From Io17-Chloro-G2 sp963663135 (lineage in GTDB: Bacteria; Chloroflexota; Dehalococcoidia; Lucifugimonadales; UBA3495), in contig CAXXRM010000005.1 in assembly GCA_963663135.2 (NCBI GenBank), positions 1,054,001-1,118,000 on the forward strand: DNA of 64,000 bases, written 5' to 3'. The notes beneath the pieces were generated by a model. The model did not search any database and was not told where the DNA came from. It saw nothing but the letters and a program-made list of their open reading frames with translations. A program made the position numbers and the translations under genes. This document shows positions 27,313 to 35,717 of this stretch, piece by piece; the first letter of the stretch is position 1, and each line of letters opens with the position of its first letter.

Positions 27313-28509
27313 ATGAGAGGAGTAGCAATTGTATCGCCGGTGCGCACGGCCGTGGGAAATTTTGGAGGCGCGTTGGGAGGCGTCTCGGCGGCGGAACTCG
27401 GCAGCATCGTCATTAAAGAGGTCTTGGAACGCACGGGACTGGAACCTGAGAAGGTGGACGACGTCATCTTGGGCCACGGATATCCCAACGGTGAGAATCC
27501 GGCCATGGGCCGCCTGGCTTCATTGAAAGCAGGACTGCCCATTGAAGTGCCCGGTTACCAGTTGGACCGCCGTTGCTCTTCGGGATTGCAGGCGATAATT
27601 AACGCTTCAATGCTGATACAGACCGAAAACGCCGACGTGGTCATTGCCGGTGGCGTGGAAAGTATGAGCAACGCCGAGTTTTATTCAACCGAGAGCCGTT
27701 GGGGCGCTCGGTTCGGCTCGGTTACGCTGCACGACCGGTTGGCCCGCTCTCGGGAGACCATTTCGCCCGAAGAACGGTTCGGCTACATATCCGGCATGAT
27801 CGAAACCGCCGAGAACCTGGCCAAGCAATACGAAGTGTCCCGCGCTGAGCAGGACGAATACGCCCTCCGAAGCCACCAGCGCGCCACCGCGTCCATGGAG
27901 GCCGGGAAATTCGACGGGCAGGTCGTGGCCGTGCCTATTCCCCAGCGCCGGGGCGACCCTCAGGATTTCCTGAAGGACGAGGGCCCGCGGGGCGATACTT
28001 CGCTGGAGGCCCTGGCACGCCTGCGTCCGATTATGGGCGACGGAACGGTAACCGCCGGCAACGCCAGCAGCCAGAACGACGCCGCCTCGGTTTGCATGGT
28101 GGTGGCCGAGGACAAGCTCGAGGAGCTTGGTCTCAAGCCCATGGGTTTCATGCGGGGATGGGCGGTCACCGGCTGCCATCCGGCCTACATGGGTATCGGA
28201 CCCGTGGCGGCAACCAACAAGGTGCTGGGAAAGCTGGGCCTGTCCTTGCAAGACATGGACTTGATCGAGCTGAACGAGGCTTTTGCCGCGCAGGTACTGT
28301 CGGTACTCCGTGAATGGAAGCTGCCCAACGATGACAAACTCAATGTCAACGGTTCCGGTATCTCCTTGGGCCACCCCATAGCCGCAACCGGGGCCCGCAT
28401 CCTCGCCACCCTGCTTTATGAGATGGAAGCCCGGCAGTCGCAGTGGGGACTCGAGACGATGTGCGTCGGCGGCGGACAGGGAGTAGCGGCGGTATTCGAG
28501 CGGACTTAA
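27313..28509 (+). CDS. Acetyl-CoA C-acyltransferase (thiolase)
   Basis: A 398-residue thiolase joining or cleaving acyl-CoA and acetyl-CoA. The nucleophile Cys is in LDRRCSSGLQAI near residue 87. GGVESMSNAEF follows, then NEAFAAQ, the GSGISLGHPIAATGARI loop with the catalytic His, and the second Cys in TMCVGGGQG. The start ATG at 27313 is set by GAGGAGG six bases before; the longer open frame upstream crosses a tRNA gene. The GMC oxidoreductase gene follows 80 bases later on the same strand, so this may start a catabolic operon running to the dioxygenase genes. Confidence 0.93.
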   Translation: MRGVAIVSPVRTAVGNFGGALGGVSAAELGSIVIKEVLERTGLEPEKVDDVILGHGYPNGENPAMGRLASLKAGLPIEVPGYQLDRRCSSGLQAIINASMLIQTENADVVIAGGVESMSNAEFYSTESRWGARFGSVTLHDRLARSRETISPEERFGYISGMIETAENLAKQYEVSRAEQDEYALRSHQRATASMEAGKFDGQVVAVPIPQRRGDPQDFLKDEGPRGDTSLEALARLRPIMGDGTVTAGNASSQNDAASVCMVVAEDKLEELGLKPMGFMRGWAVTGCHPAYMGIGPVAATNKVLGKLGLSLQDMDLIELNEAFAAQVLSVLREWKLPNDDKLNVNGSGISLGHPIAATGARILATLLYEMEARQSQWGLETMCVGGGQGVAAVFERT

Positions 28510-28589
28510 CCGTCAGGTGGCGCCGCCCAACAATTGGGTCACTGCCGGCCCACTACACGACCTGCCCACTATCGGTACCGGGGGGGTAA

Positions 28590-30185
28590 ATGGCATATGA
28601 CAACGTGGCAGATGTTCTGGTTATCGGAGCTGGCGCTTCCGGCGCCGCGTTGTCGTGGAGTCTTAGCCAGGCCGGCATCAGGGTTGTCTGCCTGGAGCAG
28701 GGCGGCTGGGCGCCCCAAACGGCGTTCCCGGTTAACGAGCCCGATGCCCAACTGAGGCTGCAGACCGACTTTCATCCCGACCCCAACGTCCGTGGACTGC
28801 CCGAAGACTACCCGGTCAACGACACCGAAACGCCCATCGCCCCTCTGATGTACAACGCAGTTGGCGGCAGCACGGTCCATTGGGGCTCTCACATTCCAAG
28901 ATTTCATCCTTCGGACTTTCGGGTCAAGACACTGGACGGCGTGGCCGATGACTGGCCGTTGACCTACCAGGAGCTTGAGCCCCACTACGACCTGAACGAC
29001 GCCATGACCGGCGTTTCCGGGCTGAAGGGCGACCCGGCCTACCCTCCCAAGACCGACCGGCCTTGCCCGCCCCTGTCCATCCACCCGGCTGGAAGGGCCC
29101 TTGCCCGTGGATTCGACAAGCTTGGCTGGCATTGGTGGGCTTCCGACACGGCGATTTCTTCAGTCCCTTACGATGGCCGGCAACCGGACACCGGCCGGTT
29201 CCTCAGGTCTCTGGCCGGTTCCGACATCAACTATTGGCCCAAAGCGCTGAGCTTGGGAGCCCGTTTGGTGACCCGAGCCAGGGTCCGGGAAATCACGGTT
29301 GATTCATTCGGCGCCGCTCGTGGCGCGCTGTACTACGACGCCGACGGAGCCCTGCAAGAGCAGCGGGCCAGGGTGGTTATTTTAGCCTGCAACGGTATAG
29401 GCACCCCCCGGCTGTTGCTGAATTCAACCTCTCCCCGGTTTCCCCATGGCCTGGCAAATGACACCGGCCTCGTGGGCAAGAACCTGATGCACCATCCCTG
29501 CGGCATGGTGGTCGGCTTTTTTGAAGAGCGGCTTGACGCAGACGGCGCGCCGCCCCGGGGCAGCGCCATGCAGAGCCAGCAATTTTATGAGTCAGATCCC
29601 AGTCGCGGCTTTGTCCGGGGATACAACCTTCAGATTATCAGTCCCAATGAGGCGCCGTTGGCTACCGCCCTGGGCGGCCTGCTGAGCCAGGCCGTACCCT
29701 GGGGCTCCGGCCATCATCAGGAATTCCAGGAACGCTACGGCCATGCCGCTGGGATGACTGTGATGAGCGAAGACCTGCCCGAGGAATCCAACCGGGTCAC
29801 TTTGGACCCGGTTCTCACCGACAGCCACGGGGTACCGGCGCCCAGAATCCAGTACGCGCTCAGCGAGAACACGCGGCGGATGCTGGACCACGGCGTCGAG
29901 CGGGCCAAGGAGGTCTTCGAGGCTGCCGGCGCCAAAAAGGTCCTCTGGTCCCACCTCCGGCGCAACGCCGGATGGCACCTGCTGGGCACCGCCCGCATGG
30001 GGGACGACCCGGAGACTTCGGTGGTAGACCGGTGGGGCCGCAGCCACGAAGTGCCCAACCTATTCATTATCGACGGCAGCACCTTCGTCACCGGCGCCTG
30101 CGTGAACCCCACCACAACGATCCAGGCCCTGGCGCTCCGCACCGCCGACTACATCAAAGGAGAAGGCAGGGCAGTGTTGGAGTAG
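28590..30185 (+). CDS. GMC family FAD-dependent oxidoreductase
   Basis: A 531-residue glucose-methanol-choline oxidoreductase. The FAD-binding motif VLVIGAGASGAALSWSLSQAG lies at residues ~9-29, ending in an acidic residue (LEQGG). The AVGGSTVHWGSHIPRF block is the GMC signature. The C-terminal part has the catalytic His in NAGWHLLGTARMG and a VNPTTTIQALALR ending with Asn. No twin-arginine signal is visible, so it is probably cytoplasmic. It resembles the choline-dehydrogenase/gluconate dehydrogenase side. Substrate is likely an alcohol in the same pathway as the thiolase and dioxygenase. Confidence 0.9.
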   Translation: MAYDNVADVLVIGAGASGAALSWSLSQAGIRVVCLEQGGWAPQTAFPVNEPDAQLRLQTDFHPDPNVRGLPEDYPVNDTETPIAPLMYNAVGGSTVHWGSHIPRFHPSDFRVKTLDGVADDWPLTYQELEPHYDLNDAMTGVSGLKGDPAYPPKTDRPCPPLSIHPAGRALARGFDKLGWHWWASDTAISSVPYDGRQPDTGRFLRSLAGSDINYWPKALSLGARLVTRARVREITVDSFGAARGALYYDADGALQEQRARVVILACNGIGTPRLLLNSTSPRFPHGLANDTGLVGKNLMHHPCGMVVGFFEERLDADGAPPRGSAMQSQQFYESDPSRGFVRGYNLQIISPNEAPLATALGGLLSQAVPWGSGHHQEFQERYGHAAGMTVMSEDLPEESNRVTLDPVLTDSHGVPAPRIQYALSENTRRMLDHGVERAKEVFEAAGAKKVLWSHLRRNAGWHLLGTARMGDDPETSVVDRWGRSHEVPNLFIIDGSTFVTGACVNPTTTIQALALRTADYIKGEGRAVLE

Positions 30186-30449
30186 TCCGGGAGCGCGCTC
30201 CCGGATTCGCTCCGGTCATTCTCACCTCGCCAGAATTACGTTCCATTCACCACATAGGACACAGAGTATGCAGAGGTTATTGGGACTGAATGCCAAATCC
30301 TGAAGTCTCCGTGCTCTCTGTGGTAATGAGGCCTAATGGTTCCCGCCTCTCCTACGTTGACACCCGGCGCGTTGCACCATAGGATAAGCCCAATTCTCCC
30401 CCAAACAACCCTTAGGGAACTTTTGCGATAGACCACGGAGGTTTTGACG

Positions 30450-31394
30450 ATGCCTGAAGTATTCGGCGAGGGAAATTTTCAGTACACCCACGTTGACGAC
30501 TGGGCCAAACTGCCCCAGGGGATGTCCTTTCACGAGTGCCCCGGCGTGGCGGTTGACTCCCAGGACAATGTTTATGTCCTGACCCGGGGCGACGACCCCA
30601 TAATGGTGTTTGACAGCGCGGGCAATTTCATTCGGACCTTTGGCAAAGGGGAGTTCAGCAACCGGACTCACGGTCTTTACATTGCCCACGACGATTCGAT
30701 TTTGGCCGCGGATGACGGAATTCACACCATCCAGAAATTCAACCCGGAGGGCGACAAGCTTCTGGAGATTGGCCAGCGCAATCAACCAGCGCCCATTTGG
30801 AGCGGCCAGCCCTTTAACCGGCCAACCTCCGCCGCAATCATGCCCAGCAATGGCGACGTGTATATCTCCGATGGATACGGCAACTCCCGCATCCACGTAT
30901 ATACCGGCGCCGGAGATTACAAATTTTCCTGGGGCAGCCCGGGCATCGACGCCGGACAATTCATCCGTCCCCACAACATCGCTATCGACAGCAACAACCG
31001 GGTTTACGTGGTGGACCGGGAGGCTCACCGCATACAGCTTTTCGACGCCGAAGGCAACTTCATAACCATGTGGAATAATATCCACCGGCCCGATGCCATG
31101 GTGCTATGGCAGGAGCACATCTATGTAGGCGAGCTGAACGGCATGGGCGGTGTTGACGATGCGCCGGGATTGGGCCACCGGGTCACGATCTACGATCTGG
31201 ATGGCCACCGGGTAAGCATGTTTGGCGCGCCGGAGGAAGGAGAAGGTCCCGGCCAGTTCATCGCCCCCCACGGCATCGCGGTGGACTCCAAAGGCGATCT
31301 GTACGTGGCCGAGGTCTCATACACTATCCGGGGGCGCCACATGGAACCGCCCCGCGCGCCTCGCAGCCTATCCAAATACCAACGCCAATGGTAG
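30450..31394 (+). CDS. NHL-repeat beta-propeller protein
   Basis: A 314-residue protein built of NHL/SMP-30-like blades. PGVAVDSQDNVYVLTRG, HGLYIAHDDSILAAD, SAAIMPSNGDVYISDG, HNIAIDSNNRVYVVDRE and HGIAVDSKGDLYVAEV are spaced about 45-50 residues apart. No signal peptide is visible. The start ATG at 30450 is set by GGAGG at 30437-30441; a TTG six bases earlier is not needed. Such proteins can be lactonases or binding scaffolds; placed between GMC and Rieske genes, a hydrolytic step is possible but not shown. Confidence 0.85.
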   Translation: MPEVFGEGNFQYTHVDDWAKLPQGMSFHECPGVAVDSQDNVYVLTRGDDPIMVFDSAGNFIRTFGKGEFSNRTHGLYIAHDDSILAADDGIHTIQKFNPEGDKLLEIGQRNQPAPIWSGQPFNRPTSAAIMPSNGDVYISDGYGNSRIHVYTGAGDYKFSWGSPGIDAGQFIRPHNIAIDSNNRVYVVDREAHRIQLFDAEGNFITMWNNIHRPDAMVLWQEHIYVGELNGMGGVDDAPGLGHRVTIYDLDGHRVSMFGAPEEGEGPGQFIAPHGIAVDSKGDLYVAEVSYTIRGRHMEPPRAPRSLSKYQRQW

Positions 31395-31719
31395 GTTGGA
31401 TACCAACGCCAGTAGAGTAGGTGGCGCCGGCGGCAAAACCGGGTCGGGCAACCGGGAAACCCGTTGAGTCTTATTGGAACCCGACCTGGCCTGTTGACTC
31501 AAACTCAAATGCCCATCAGGTGATTGCGAATATCGGGCAATTGTGGTATCAAAGTGTTACGTCACGGTGTGGTCGCCCATCAAACTCGAACGCACGCTAA
31601 ATCCGGGGGTTGGAGGGAGGTGTGGATTCCGGACATAGCGCGGCCCCATCTGTGTACCATTAGCCTTTTGCACACTCCGTCCAGTGCGTAACCCAAAGTA
31701 AGGAAAGAGGAGGATCACT
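31395..31719. other. Intergenic region upstream of the dioxygenase genes
   Basis: About 325 bases between the NHL gene and the Rieske alpha gene. No coding frame is supported. It is long enough for a separate promoter, but I cannot identify one securely. Confidence 0.4.
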
Positions 31720-33111
31720 ATGGTCAACATACTCCGCTCGATAGGGGACCGGTCCCTTCGATCAATGGTTGACCTTGACAAGGGGACCATAGATCGGGAA
31801 ATCTACGTCAACGAGGAGATCTACAAACAGGAAATGGAGCAGATCTTCGCCCGGTGTTGGCTGTTCGTTGGCCACGAAAGCATGGTGCCGGAACCGGGTG
31901 ACTTCATCGTCTCCCGGATGGGAGCAGAGGAAGTCATCATCAGTCGGGACCGCAAGAACAAGCAGATCCACGTCTTCCTCAACACCTGCATGCACCGAGG
32001 GGAGAAGGTCTGCCGGTATGACGAGGGCAACACCCTGGTCTTTACCTGCCCGTTCCACGGTTGGAGCTACGACACCGACGGCCGCCTCGTAGGAGTGGCT
32101 TATTACAAAGAGTCCTACAACGGGGAGCAGTTGGACAAGAGCAAATGGGGCCTCCATGAAGCCACCGTTTGCAACTACTACGGGTCAATCTGGGCTACTT
32201 GGGACAAGAAGGCCCCTTCCTTTGAGGACTACGTGGGCGCTTACGCTCCCAGTATCCGCCATTGCATGCAGAGCAGCGACGGCGAAGACAACGGGATGCA
32301 GGTGTTCAAGCCCATCATCAAGTGGCGCATTCCCACCAACTGGAAGGTGCCTGGCTTCACCTCTTCCACCGACCCGGCCCACGCCGCAATGACCCACCGC
32401 TCGGTTAACGCCGCAGCAATCGGCCCTCAGGGCGACGACGGCGTCGGCAGCCGAGCCCCCGTGCGGGCGCCCTTCCCGTCCAAGAGCTGGGTGGTCGGTA
32501 ACCATCAACTGGGACATGGCGGCGGGTATACCTTCTACGAACAGCCCGGTGTGCCCGAGTATGTCAACACCTGGATGGAGCCGGGAGTCGACGACTACTA
32601 CCAGGCGATGCGCGACAAGAAGGCCGAAAAGTACAAGGACACCATAATGCCCGGAAGGGGACACGGCGGCGGACACTTCTGCGTCTGGCCTAACGTGGTG
32701 TTCGATTTCTGGAGGATCCGGCCTTGGCATCCCAATGGCGTCGGCTCGACCGAGTCCTTCCGGTTGTTCCCGGTGGACAAGAACGCTCCCCAGGAAGTTA
32801 AGGACGCCCAACGGCACTACGTCATGCGCTACAACGGCCCGGTCGGCATGACTGAGTCCGACGACATGGAGAACTGGAACTACGTCTACCCGGCTAGCCA
32901 GGGCACCATCGCCAGGACGCTGCCCTACAACTTCGAAAGTGCCATCCACCGTGGGTGGACGGACCAGCGTTTGCCCGGATTTACCATCAGCCAAAACAAG
33001 TCCGAGGAGGCCCAACGAGCCCGTTTCAGCAGGTGGGTGGACTTCATGGAGGCCGGAAGTTGGGATGACCTCTACCCCGTTTACAAGGGTGAAAACCTGC
33101 ACAACAAGTAG
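31720..33111 (+). CDS. Aromatic ring-hydroxylating dioxygenase, alpha subunit
   Basis: A 463-residue Rieske non-heme iron oxygenase large subunit. The Rieske cluster ligands are Cys90-M-His92 and Cys110-P-F-His113. The mononuclear iron site is in the S-T-D-P-A-H-A-A-M-T-H segment (Asp218 bridging, His221, His226), with the third acidic ligand in the C-terminal domain. It inserts both atoms of O2 into an aromatic substrate and needs a reductase/ferredoxin, which is not encoded next to it. ATG 31720 behind GAGGAGG. The beta subunit is 397 bases downstream, unusually with a small gene between. Confidence 0.93.
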   Translation: MVNILRSIGDRSLRSMVDLDKGTIDREIYVNEEIYKQEMEQIFARCWLFVGHESMVPEPGDFIVSRMGAEEVIISRDRKNKQIHVFLNTCMHRGEKVCRYDEGNTLVFTCPFHGWSYDTDGRLVGVAYYKESYNGEQLDKSKWGLHEATVCNYYGSIWATWDKKAPSFEDYVGAYAPSIRHCMQSSDGEDNGMQVFKPIIKWRIPTNWKVPGFTSSTDPAHAAMTHRSVNAAAIGPQGDDGVGSRAPVRAPFPSKSWVVGNHQLGHGGGYTFYEQPGVPEYVNTWMEPGVDDYYQAMRDKKAEKYKDTIMPGRGHGGGHFCVWPNVVFDFWRIRPWHPNGVGSTESFRLFPVDKNAPQEVKDAQRHYVMRYNGPVGMTESDDMENWNYVYPASQGTIARTLPYNFESAIHRGWTDQRLPGFTISQNKSEEAQRARFSRWVDFMEAGSWDDLYPVYKGENLHNK

Positions 33112-33153
33112 GTCCCGGAAGGACGCAGCAGAGGTAGTTTTCAGGAGTTTCCC

Positions 33154-33405
33154 ATGGTTCAGTATGGCAGTACCGGTAACACCAATAACCCGGGACAGCT
33201 CGAGGCCACCGACTCCGCCTACACCTTCAGAGACCTCCCGGAGGGGGCCAAGATCAGGCTGACCAACGGGGCGGTGGCGGAAATAACCGGGAACCCCAAA
33301 GACGGAGCGTGGCTTCTGATCAAGTACCTGGAGAATCCCGAGGACCCCTCCCAGGTCGGAGTAGACGACATGGTCTTCTTCGTGGATGTGGAGTCGTTGG
33401 TCTGA
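33154..33405 (+). CDS. Small hypothetical protein between dioxygenase subunits
   Basis: An 83-residue protein I do not recognise. It begins with a Gly/Asn/Thr-rich stretch (GSTGNTNNPGQ), then a probable small beta-barrel (GAKIRLTNGAVAEITGNPKDGAWLLIKYLE) and an acidic end (VGVDDMVFFVDVESLV). No membrane segment. Lying between the alpha and beta subunit genes in the same orientation, it probably belongs to the dioxygenase system, perhaps as an assembly or accessory protein. AGGAGTTTCCC before the ATG gives a modest ribosome site. Confidence 0.7.
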   Translation: MVQYGSTGNTNNPGQLEATDSAYTFRDLPEGAKIRLTNGAVAEITGNPKDGAWLLIKYLENPEDPSQVGVDDMVFFVDVESLV

Positions 33406-33508
33406 GGAATCTCGAGGACGTCTGAAACCAGTATCCACCGCGTCCCGGGTCCGCCGTTGGCGAGTCGGGACGCCATCATCTCACCTACTATGGGTAGGAG
33501 CTTCCACC

Positions 33509-34054
33509 ATGGCAATTAGTTCTGACAATATGCAGCAAACCCTGGAGAGACTGCTTCTGGAGCGCGAAATCGAACAGTTCCTGTACATGGAAGCAGAGCT
33601 GATCGACGAGCGCCGGTATACCGAGTGGGTCAATTTGATGGCCGACGACATCCATTACCACATGCCGATCCGGCGTAACTTCAAGTTCGGCGAGTGGCAC
33701 ATGGAGAACAGCGATCCTACATCGGAAATCTCCTGGTTCGACGAGGGCAAAAGGACCCTGGAAGGACGGGTCCGGCAAATCAATACCGGGGTGCACTGGG
33801 CTGAAGAACCGCCGTCTCGCGTCCGCCACATTATTTCCAACGTGCAGGTCGTGGACGTTCAAGGGGACGAGGTCCATGTGAGAAGCCGCTTCTTCGTGTG
33901 GAGCAACCGCCTCCACGATGAGGTGAACATGTTCGTAGGCAAGCGGGACGACATCCTGCGGCGGGATCCCGACACCGGATGGAAGGTCGCCAAACGAACA
34001 ATCCTGCTGGACCAGAACGTCCTGCTAGCCAAAAACATCGTCACGTTCTTCTAG
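33509..34054 (+). CDS. Aromatic ring-hydroxylating dioxygenase, beta subunit
   Basis: A 181-residue NTF2/SnoaL-like small subunit. Blocks typical of the family: LEREIEQFLYMEAELIDERRYTEWVNLMADDIHYHMPIR at the N-terminus, RVRHIISNVQVVD and VHVRSRFFVWSNRL in the middle, and a C-terminal WKVAKRTILLDQNVLLAKN. It holds the alpha subunits in the hexameric enzyme and has no cofactor. ATG 33509 follows TAGGAG; the longer frame from 33386 overlaps the preceding gene and is less likely. Confidence 0.9.
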   Translation: MAISSDNMQQTLERLLLEREIEQFLYMEAELIDERRYTEWVNLMADDIHYHMPIRRNFKFGEWHMENSDPTSEISWFDEGKRTLEGRVRQINTGVHWAEEPPSRVRHIISNVQVVDVQGDEVHVRSRFFVWSNRLHDEVNMFVGKRDDILRRDPDTGWKVAKRTILLDQNVLLAKNIVTFF

Positions 34055-34059
34055 AGATT

Positions 34060-34401
34060 ATGGAAATACGCGCAGAATGGAGGACCACCGGAGATACGGA
34101 AAACGCCATCGTTTTCATTGACGATGACAGCAACACCGTGCGCCGGGCGATTGCTGGCGACCAGAAGGCTCTTGGAGCCTTCCTGAATGACCTGCTAAGC
34201 ATGGAATCAGGTTGGGAAGAGATTCAGGTGTCCGACAGCCAACGTGATCCGGCCTCGTGGGGGCATTTGGTCATGGCCCGGGCCAATACCGGCGAGGTAT
34301 TGGAAATGGATCCAGTGATATTCTGGCACAATATAGCGATCCAATTCCGGATGAAAGGGACCGATGCTTGGGTCCGGTCCAAAGCGTCTGGCGCCGCCTG
34401 A
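34060..34401 (+). CDS. Small hypothetical protein at end of dioxygenase cluster
   Basis: A 113-residue protein of unknown function (MEIRAEWRTTGDTENAIVFIDDDSNTVRRAI...). An acidic N-terminal half is followed by WGHLVMARANTGEVLEMDP. No transmembrane segment or known motif. It starts 5 bases after the beta subunit stop and is the last gene before a strong terminator, so it is co-transcribed with the dioxygenase. ATG 34060 is chosen over the longer frame from 33979, which overlaps the beta gene. Confidence 0.65.
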   Translation: MEIRAEWRTTGDTENAIVFIDDDSNTVRRAIAGDQKALGAFLNDLLSMESGWEEIQVSDSQRDPASWGHLVMARANTGEVLEMDPVIFWHNIAIQFRMKGTDAWVRSKASGAA

Positions 34402-34433
34402 CAGCACCCTCGACGATCTTACGAAGCCAATTG

Positions 34434-34476
34434 CCCGGGGCTTACGGCGCGTTGAGCCGCAGGCCCCGGGTTTTTT
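34434..34476 (+). terminator. Rho-independent terminator after the dioxygenase cluster
   Basis: A perfect stem CCCGGGGC (34434-34441) with GCCCCGGG (34463-34470) is followed directly by TTTTTT (34471-34476). The 21-base loop can form a smaller inner hairpin (CGGC/GCCG). A textbook intrinsic terminator on the plus strand, separating the dioxygenase operon from the selenoprotein unit. Confidence 0.92.
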
Positions 34477-34635
34477 ACTGGCTGGATTCCTTTAACAATA
34501 CGGTTATGTAACCTGTCGCCGGGCCTCCGTGGCATGGCTGCACAAGACCGGAATTGCTCCACGATAAAAAGGGAACGGGATGATATTCCACTCGGCGGCA
34601 ATCAAATTCCAAGCCCGCGCAGAAGGAGTCGCCGA

Positions 34636-35706
34636 TTGACCGAGTTTGGTGAAACCACCACCGTTAGTTGGAACGACTCACTGGAAGCCATCGAAAAGTG
34701 CTATGAACTGGGATGGACCGACGGGCTGCCGGTGGTGCCTCCAACCCAGGAACGGGTCGCCGAGTTTTTGCAGCGGGCCGGTCGACAGGCCGGCGAAGTT
34801 GTGGGTGAAATACGGGAACGGCGTCGGGAGATAACCGCCGGCAAGGTGGCCGCCAACGCAGTAATGGCCGGTTGCCTGCCCGAGCACCTGCCGGTGGTTC
34901 TCGCGGCCACCGAGGCGATGCTGGACCCGGTATTCAACCTGGTCGGACCATCTTCCAGCATGGGAGGAGCGGCCGTCCTGGTGATTGTCAACGGTCCCGT
35001 TGCAGGACAGCTCAACATCAACTCCCGCAACAACCTGTTCGGTCCGGGAAACCGGGCCAATGCCACTATCGGCCGGTCCATTCGCTTGATTCTAATGAAT
35101 GCCTGTGCTGCAGTTCCCGGCCTGTTCGATCGCAGCGTTATTGGACATCCGGGGAAATTTTCCTACTGTATTGCCGAGGCCGACACCCAAACCCATTGGA
35201 CACCGCTGCACGTCGAGCGCGGGTTTTCCCCGGACCGGAGCACGGTAACCGTCTTTGCGTCCGAGAGCCCCCGGCAGGTGCGAGCCACCGGTTATCCGGA
35301 TGCGATTCTGCACGCCATCGCCGACGCGGCTTCTTCTTTGGGAACGAGCATGTCAACGTCGGGCTCGGTGGGAGACCCGTCGGCGCGCCTGAGACAAGGC
35401 CAGGTGGCGGTTACCATCGCCGGCGCCAGTTCCCTGTGGACGGATTGGTCCAAAGACCAGGTTAAAGCGTATTTGCACGCCAGAATCAAGCGTTCGGTGG
35501 CTGATCTGAAACGCGCCCAGGTGCTTCCCCAGTCCCCGGAGGGAACCCCGGACGCCGGCGATGAGGAAACCTACGTTTCGTTGGTCCCCGAGCCTGATGA
35601 CATCCTGTTGGTCTTCGCCGGCGGCGAGGAGTCCAACATGTCCTCGGTAATCCCAAGCTGGGGTCCAAAGGTGGCATCTACAGCGGTCACCAAAGAGATC
35701 AGATAG
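34636..35706 (+). CDS. Hypothetical protein paired with the UGSC selenoprotein
   Basis: A 356-residue cytoplasmic protein that I cannot name. Visible blocks are YELGWTDGLPVVPPTQERV near the start, AANAVMAGCLPEHLPVVLAA, LNINSRNNLFGPGNRANATI and LILMNACAAVPGLFDRSVIG. Asn/Gly-rich segments and a few Cys residues could form a ligand or metal site, but this is not established. The start is probably TTG at 34636, because AAGGAG lies 7 bases before it; an ATG-led frame from 34534 adds a low-complexity Arg-rich tail without a ribosome site. Its stop is 11 bases before the selenoprotein ATG, so the two form one unit. Confidence 0.75.
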   Translation: MTEFGETTTVSWNDSLEAIEKCYELGWTDGLPVVPPTQERVAEFLQRAGRQAGEVVGEIRERRREITAGKVAANAVMAGCLPEHLPVVLAATEAMLDPVFNLVGPSSSMGGAAVLVIVNGPVAGQLNINSRNNLFGPGNRANATIGRSIRLILMNACAAVPGLFDRSVIGHPGKFSYCIAEADTQTHWTPLHVERGFSPDRSTVTVFASESPRQVRATGYPDAILHAIADAASSLGTSMSTSGSVGDPSARLRQGQVAVTIAGASSLWTDWSKDQVKAYLHARIKRSVADLKRAQVLPQSPEGTPDAGDEETYVSLVPEPDDILLVFAGGEESNMSSVIPSWGPKVASTAVTKEIR

Positions 35707-35717
35707 GGGGAAGAATC

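Noticed and set aside
32185..33438. 417-residue minus-strand frame across the dioxygenase alpha gene
   Set aside because: Antisense shadow; the plus-strand Rieske motifs are unambiguous.
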